From positions 1,037,909 through 1,065,811 of the forward strand of contig BCJX01000014.1 in assembly GCA_001600415.1 (NCBI GenBank): a stretch of DNA of 27,903 nucleotides, in the 5' to 3' direction. Shown in pieces: positions 23,131 through 27,903 of the stretch. Position numbers and translations under genes: made by a program. How positions within the stretch are numbered: the first letter of the stretch is position 1; each line of letters starts with the position of its first letter. This stretch comes from Pascua guehoae (taxonomy: Eukaryota > Basidiomycota > Tremellomycetes > Trichosporonales > Trichosporonaceae). The notes under the pieces were generated by a model, which did no database searches, was not told the origin of the DNA, and saw nothing but the letters and a program-made list of their open reading frames with translations.

Positions 23131-24472
23131 GAAAGAGAAATGGAGAGAGGGTTGAAGAGGAACGAGACGAAGGCGACAACCAAGGAACAAGAGTGAGGAA
23201 CAGCAAAGCCAGGACGCGTGGGAGTCTTCGAGTCCGGGGTCTGAGGCTCGTTGTGCCGGTGCGTCGGGTACGTCGGTTGTTTGATAGATAGAGTAATTGT
23301 TCGAGATTGCTTCCACACAAAACAAACTCAAACAATGCGTCGTCGTCGTAACGTTTGTCGCAGTCGCTTAACGGCACGGCACGGGGGGCAACACTTTGTG
23401 GGTGCGTGAGACGCAGAGAGGCGATGTGATGATCGAGAAGAGGTGAAAGAACAAGGATGCGCGGGTGGCTGCGGGGAGGCAAGTCGATGCAGCTATCTAT
23501 GCGTGTGGCCAGGTTGCAAGCTGGCGAGGGGAGGCGAGGGGCGGAGAGGAGAGATAACGAGTGTGGTGATAGACGTGGTAGGTGTAAGAGTAACTAACTA
23601 GTGGGAGTCGTCGTCGAGTACTGCCAAGGTGGGTGGGTGGGTGGGTGTACCTGGCCCGTGGTGGTGGTGGACGAGGGCGGGAATGGGGATGGGAATCGAA
23701 TGGTGATGGGATGGGATGGTGGATGGGATGGGTGGATGGTGGAGGCAGGGGCGTGGATCTTGCCAGGGTCGAAAAACGGGGCAGGCGGCGGGGGGGTTGC
23801 TGCGCTGCGGCTGCCTTTCAAACGTGTGAGAAAGCAAACTTTATCTCAACCCACAACTAGACCCATCTCTGCTCAAGCTATACGTCACTTGTTGGTGCAA
23901 AAGGCGCCCACCCACTCGAGTCTCCATGCCTGACAACTCGCGCCGCCCCCCCAGACTCCCAGACGCGACAGACTGCCTGCCTGACGGACCGTCTTTTACC
24001 CCGGCTATCAATCGGCCAAGCCTTTTGTGAGGGTGGCGTTTGAATGGGCCCCGTCGTCTGCACCCTTTGTGGTGACCGCTCGAGGCATTCTTTTCTGTCT
24101 TGCTCCATTCCGCTTTTCTTGTCACGTCCGTCTGTCTGCATTTTTACTTTGGGAGTGGAGAGAGTGTGGCGCATGCCCTGGGCCGAGCCGGCTGGCCAAA
24201 GTTGGATGGATGTGGTGGGTATATATTTTTTCCTGACTTCCTGACGAGACGGGACGGGACTAGGTCCGTTGCGTGTGCCTGAATATTCACCTTCGGATAT
24301 TGTCGGACAAGCACCAGAGTACCACAGAGTATCCACTAACGTGTCTGCATGTAAAAGGGTTGACCCTCACCGTGTCCATGGCCGGCCCAGGATGTTCCGC
24401 TATCCGTGATCCGCAATTTTAGACTGGACAGCAAGTAGTTGTTAGCGGCTGCTTGTTATAGGCCCAGATGTC

Positions 24473-24510
24473 CGAGTGAGTGGGTGAGTGAGTGAGTGAG
24501 AGAGTGAGGG
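24473..24510. repeat. GAGT tetramer microsatellite
   Basis: A run of GAGT-type units with scattered substitutions, about nine copies, in the intergenic region downstream of the permease gene. Confidence 0.75.
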
Positions 24511-24912
24511 TGGCTTATGGGTGGTAGAGTGGGTGGGAATTACATGCCGTGGCGCAATCCATCGCGCGGCCAGAGTGGTCGATTGATACCCTGGCATGGC
24601 ATGAGAAACAGGAACAGAAAGAACGCCACACGACGCCACGTCTCACGTCCGCCGCGTGCTTCGTGACAACTGCAAACATCATCGGCCGCCTGGTCGATAA
24701 ACAACAGGCTAACGACGACTATTGAGATCGCTCTTTGGCCTGTTTCACTCTAGCTATCCGTGGTCCATCCTCTGCCCAAGATGCAATGCATAAAGTCATA
24801 TCATGGATCCACAGATATCTATTCTCTCTCTTTTTCTATCAGACCCGCAGACGGTCTTCTTGCCAAGATGCTGTACTATAGAGGTGTACTGTAGTCGCGT
24901 GTACCAGTCGTT

Positions 24913-27829
24913 TTACCGTCCAGTATACTTGCGTTCCAGATAACGCAGGGGGAGGTAAGCAATTGCGACACCGGCAAACGTGAGCTCAAAGCCGAGGTCA
25001 CCTCTGGGGAAATTGTCAGTTCCAGAACCGGGCGGGATGACGTGAAGGCGGAATGATTAGACCACACCCAAGCAGCCGAGGCTACAGTGCAAACGCCTTG
25101 GACTAGCGTCCCATAAATTAAGCGCGTTTGCGACTCGTCGAATGCTTGTTTCGCGCACAGGTACTCACCCAACCTTGCGAGCCAGCCAGCCACTCCACCA
25201 GTTGGTCTTCATGGCCACAGCAGCGAGCGGGATTCCCTGTACACGTTAGCGTTGATTTCTAGCGTGACGCCACGGCCCGCCACAGCCGGCGGCAAGTTTG
25301 GCGGACACATGGGTTGGGTGTGACGCGTGGGTGCGCCGTGGCGCAGTCCACGACGGAGGCGGTCTGCGACTTGTGGCTGATGCAGTGTCCGTATAACGGA
25401 TTGCCGCACGTTGCCAACTTGGGACGAGTATGAACGGGGTTGGACAATAACTACTCACCACAGCCGAAGCGCCGATAAAGGCAAGACCGATGGGCAGCTT
25501 GCTGACCTTGTTCCAGATGGCGACAGGATACGACTCGAGCGTGACGGGGCGGCGGAAGAAGAGGGGCTCGAAGAGTGCGGCCGGGAGGTAGACTGCGGTC
25601 CAGTATCCGAGGACGGCGAGGAAATCTGTGCGTGTTAGCTGTGGCCTGCGTCGGTGCTTTGCGCGCCGACTGCGTGACTCACTCGTGAGGATGGTGTAAA
25701 AGTGAGTCGAGCCGACAATGGCAATAGGCAAGTAGATGGCGGTAACGACCAGCGCGAGGAAGTAACGAGGGATGCGGACAAGGTAGGGAATGACAACCTG
25801 GCCCGAGAGGCCGCACGAGTAGATGGTGGGTGCGACGTTTGCCACGACCGAGAGACTAAAGAGGACCATAACAAACTTTGCCGCGCCGCCCTCGCCGCAG
25901 ATGGTGTAGATGAGGTGAGGTCCGCTGATGGCGGCCGAGTCAGCCCAGACGGGCAGGTTGAGTGCGGTGAGATATGCGGCGGCGCCAAAGATCTGGAGCA
26001 CGACAATGGGCGTAAACAGGCCAAAGTAGACGGCGAAGAAGAGCGGCAGACGCGGCGTGTCGGGCGGGAGCAGCGTGGTAAAGTCGGATGACATGCCAGA
26101 GTACGATGCCGTGTAGCCAATCTGGCTCGCGCCAAAGCCCAGAATGCTCTGGACCGTCACAGCTGTGGCCGCCTTTGCGGTCACAGACTGGGCCAGGTGG
26201 AGCTTGTCGCCCGTGATGCCGACGAGTACGACGTAGACGATGAACACGATCGGGAGCGACGTGAGTGAGAGAATGTGCAGGGCGCGGAGGCCGATGAACG
26301 AGAGCTGGCGGGTGAGCGCAAGGCACCATCACTCGCATCCACGACAGTACTCACGAAAACACCAATAACACCAACAACAACAATGCCGACGGTCCAGGTC
26401 ATGTCGCCGCCGCTCGCAATGGACAAGCACTGGCCGCCGAGAATGCTCTGGAGCGAGAGGTATCCGATAAACGTGAGGCAGTTGGCGAGACCCACAATCA
26501 TCGTTGGCACGTAGCCCATTGCGTAGCGTGCCTGCACCATCTGGCGCATACCGAGTCGGGGGCCGTTGGTCGCGAGCCACGCGGGCGGGATACACATGAC
26601 GGCGTTGAAGACGACAATGACAATTGCAGAGGTGCGGAAGTCGAGGCCCCAGACGGCCGGGCCACTCAGGCCTTCACAGAACTGGAGTTAGCCGGGACGA
26701 CGAGAAACGGGAAGGGGATGACAAGGGTGTGGCAGTGGTGAAAGTAGACGCCTTGCTTTGCTTCACTTTCATGGTCTGCCTTGCCTCGATGGGAGCCATC
26801 ACAGCCTCGATACAAGCATGGAGGGCAGGTAATCGGTACCCATCCACTCAGAACATGACACGGCCGAAGTGAGCAATCTGCAGTGCCTCCCCACCACGCT
26901 GGCGGTCATACATGCCCACGACACCGGGAGTCTACCCCATTCGTCACTTTGGCTTGGGCACGCCGACCAACACAAGCACCCAGCACAGTCACACCACGAC
27001 TCACAGTGAGAATATTCATGTTCAGCGCCGCCCAGAATGTGAACTGGGGAATAAGGCTGCGCCACGTATAGGGCACACGTTCCTGCGAGTCAGCATTGTT
27101 GACGAGTGGGCATGGGAGAGGACGCCGTTAGAGTCAGACCGGCGAGGTGTAACCCCACCGCATGGACGAGAAGGCTGAGCGAGAGCGTAGGAGACGGAGT
27201 GTCATTCTGGCCCAGTTTCGTGTCGCTGGCCTCCTCTCTCGGCCTGGAGGAGAGATCATGGCCTGGAGGAGAGATCATGGCCTCTCGACCTAGAGGAGAA
27301 GGAATCGCCTCTGCCTCTCGGCCTGGAAGAGCAAGAATCGTTGGATGAACAAGAATCATCTCTCGACCTTGGATGATCCCGAAGAAGAGCGAGAGGTGTC
27401 CCCACTGAGAAAGCGGTCCCCAACAAGGGCTCGCAGCGACCACCTGTCCATACTCTCTACGCCAGAGACGCCAACTGTGCCCTCTACTCTCCTCTTCCAC
27501 CCCGACGAGCACGAACAAGCGCCACGAGCGAGCCACCGTCTCGCTCTTCAGACCTCCAAGTCGCCTAATCGCCCCTTCAAAAACTTGCCCTCTTTCTCCC
27601 CCCAAGACCCCTCTCCCGTCTCCCCTGACCCCGACCAGGCTCCACTCTCGTACCCTCGGTTGCTCACCTCGACCGGCCGCGGCTGGATCCCGCGCTCCTC
27701 GACACCATGCTCGACGATCCAGTCCATCGCGCGCTCGGCCTTGCCGACCATGCCGGGCTTGTATGCCTCGCGTTTCGGCATCGCGGCCGGCTGCGACGAC
27801 ATGCCCTTTTCCGAGTCAATGTCGGACAT
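24913..27829 (-). CDS. NCS1-family purine-cytosine permease (Fcy2-like)
   Basis: Proton-coupled plasma-membrane importer of cytosine and/or purines. Seven minus-strand exons (27829-27668, 27082-27005, 26681-26355, 26304-25683, 25625-25459, 25236-25169, 25003-24913) give 504 residues, typical of the family. The N-terminus is soluble (~50 residues, ending with GVEERGIQPRPVEERVPYT). NCS1 landmarks follow: WAALNMNILT, LSGPAVWGLDFR, RYAMGYVP, GFGASQIGYTASYSGMSSDF, ISGPHLIYTICG, and LAVLGYWTAVYLPAALFEPLFFR, then a short hydrophobic C-terminal end. Long hydrophobic stretches fit about 12 membrane helices. SDF-rich loop 5 and the GYW..VY block are shared with yeast Fcy2 and Aspergillus FcyB. Intron 1 is 585 nt and intron 2 is 323 nt. 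The exact substrate is inferred from family. Confidence 0.9.
27241..27278. repeat. 19-bp tandem duplication in permease intron 1
   Basis: Two exact adjacent copies of GGCCTGGAGGAGAGATCAT. Diverged relatives of the GGCCTGGA/GAGGAGA units continue to about 27345, indicating repeated local duplication inside the 585-nt first intron of the permease gene. Confidence 0.9.
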
Positions 27830-27835
27830 TGTGGT

Positions 27836-27903
27836 CGGTGTGGGTGTGGGTGTGGGTGTGGGTGTGGGTGTGGGTGTGGGTGTGGGTGTGGGTGGGGGTG
27901 GGG
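27836..27903. repeat. (GTGGGT)n microsatellite at permease start
   Basis: About ten copies of a TGTGGG hexamer run from just upstream of the permease ATG (7 bases away) to the window edge. On the coding strand this is a CCCACA-rich leader, so it must be in the 5'UTR or core promoter. The array is cut by the window end, so its full size is unknown. Confidence 0.95.

Larger units (their letters stand above)
23010..24912. other. Long intergenic region (DGA1 upstream, permease downstream)
   Basis: The largest gene-poor stretch (1.9 kb), between the DGA1 start and the permease stop, both minus strand. It should contain a long DGA1 promoter/leader and the permease 3'UTR. Visible: a GGT-rich run near 23099-23130, a GGTGGGTGGGTG block near 23629-23645, GATGGGATGG-type repeats near 23705-23740, a TATATATTTTTT stretch near 24220-24231, and GAGT tetramers near 24473-24510. 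Antisense open frames here follow the low-complexity runs. I find no convincing protein or tRNA gene; a non-coding transcript cannot be excluded. Confidence 0.5.

Noticed and set aside
27836..27903. Telomeric repeat
   Set aside because: TGTGGG is not the TTAGGG-type fungal telomere sequence, and the array abuts a gene start; a microsatellite is the simpler explanation.

Overview
The window is nuclear DNA from a GC-rich basidiomycete fungus, most likely a yeast of the Tremellomycetes (Trichosporonales-like). The evidence is dense protein genes broken by many short GT-AG introns whose 3' ends often read CTGAC/CTAAC...CAG, strong C-ending codon preference, pyrimidine-rich leaders, and a conserved eukaryotic gene set. 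There are no bacterial operons, rRNAs, tRNAs, transposon ORFs or CRISPR arrays. All gene models are my own spliced reconstructions; each closes in frame, and most joins were also checked against remembered family consensus.

Layout, left to right. Mitochondrial ATP synthase beta subunit ATP2 (+, 105-2156); a BTB/POZ-domain protein (+, 2708-3508); an unresolved, repeat-riddled minus-strand locus with aspartic-protease-like fragments that looks decayed (about 3945-5827); an SMP-30/gluconolactonase-like lactonase (+, 6443-7689); sorting nexin SNX3 (-, 7917-8829); an ELMO/CED-12 family protein (+, 9412-12395); an acidic-tailed protein that may be APC/C subunit Apc15/Mnd2 (-, 12585-13570); NPR3, the SEACIT/GATOR1 subunit (+, 13867-17240); TAD2, the catalytic subunit of the tRNA wobble A34 deaminase (-, 17450-20315); DGA1, a DGAT2-type diacylglycerol acyltransferase (-, 20666-23009); and an NCS1-family purine-cytosine permease (-, 24913-27829) whose start abuts a (GTGGGT)n microsatellite at the window edge.

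The genes are unrelated housekeeping and signalling functions and do not form a pathway cluster. Two pairs are divergent (SNX3/ELMO, Apc15-like/NPR3) and share 582 and 296 bp of upstream DNA; NPR3/TAD2 and ELMO/Apc15-like are convergent. I see no convincing new multi-gene system. The interesting material is in gene architecture: introns of only 35-40 nt in SNX3 and ELMO, 14- and 16-nt microexons in DGA1, a tandem (NAGNAG) acceptor in SNX3, four oversized repeat-rich introns (276-851 nt) inside the small TAD2 gene, and the decayed locus carrying two minisatellites and a perfect 32-bp palindrome.
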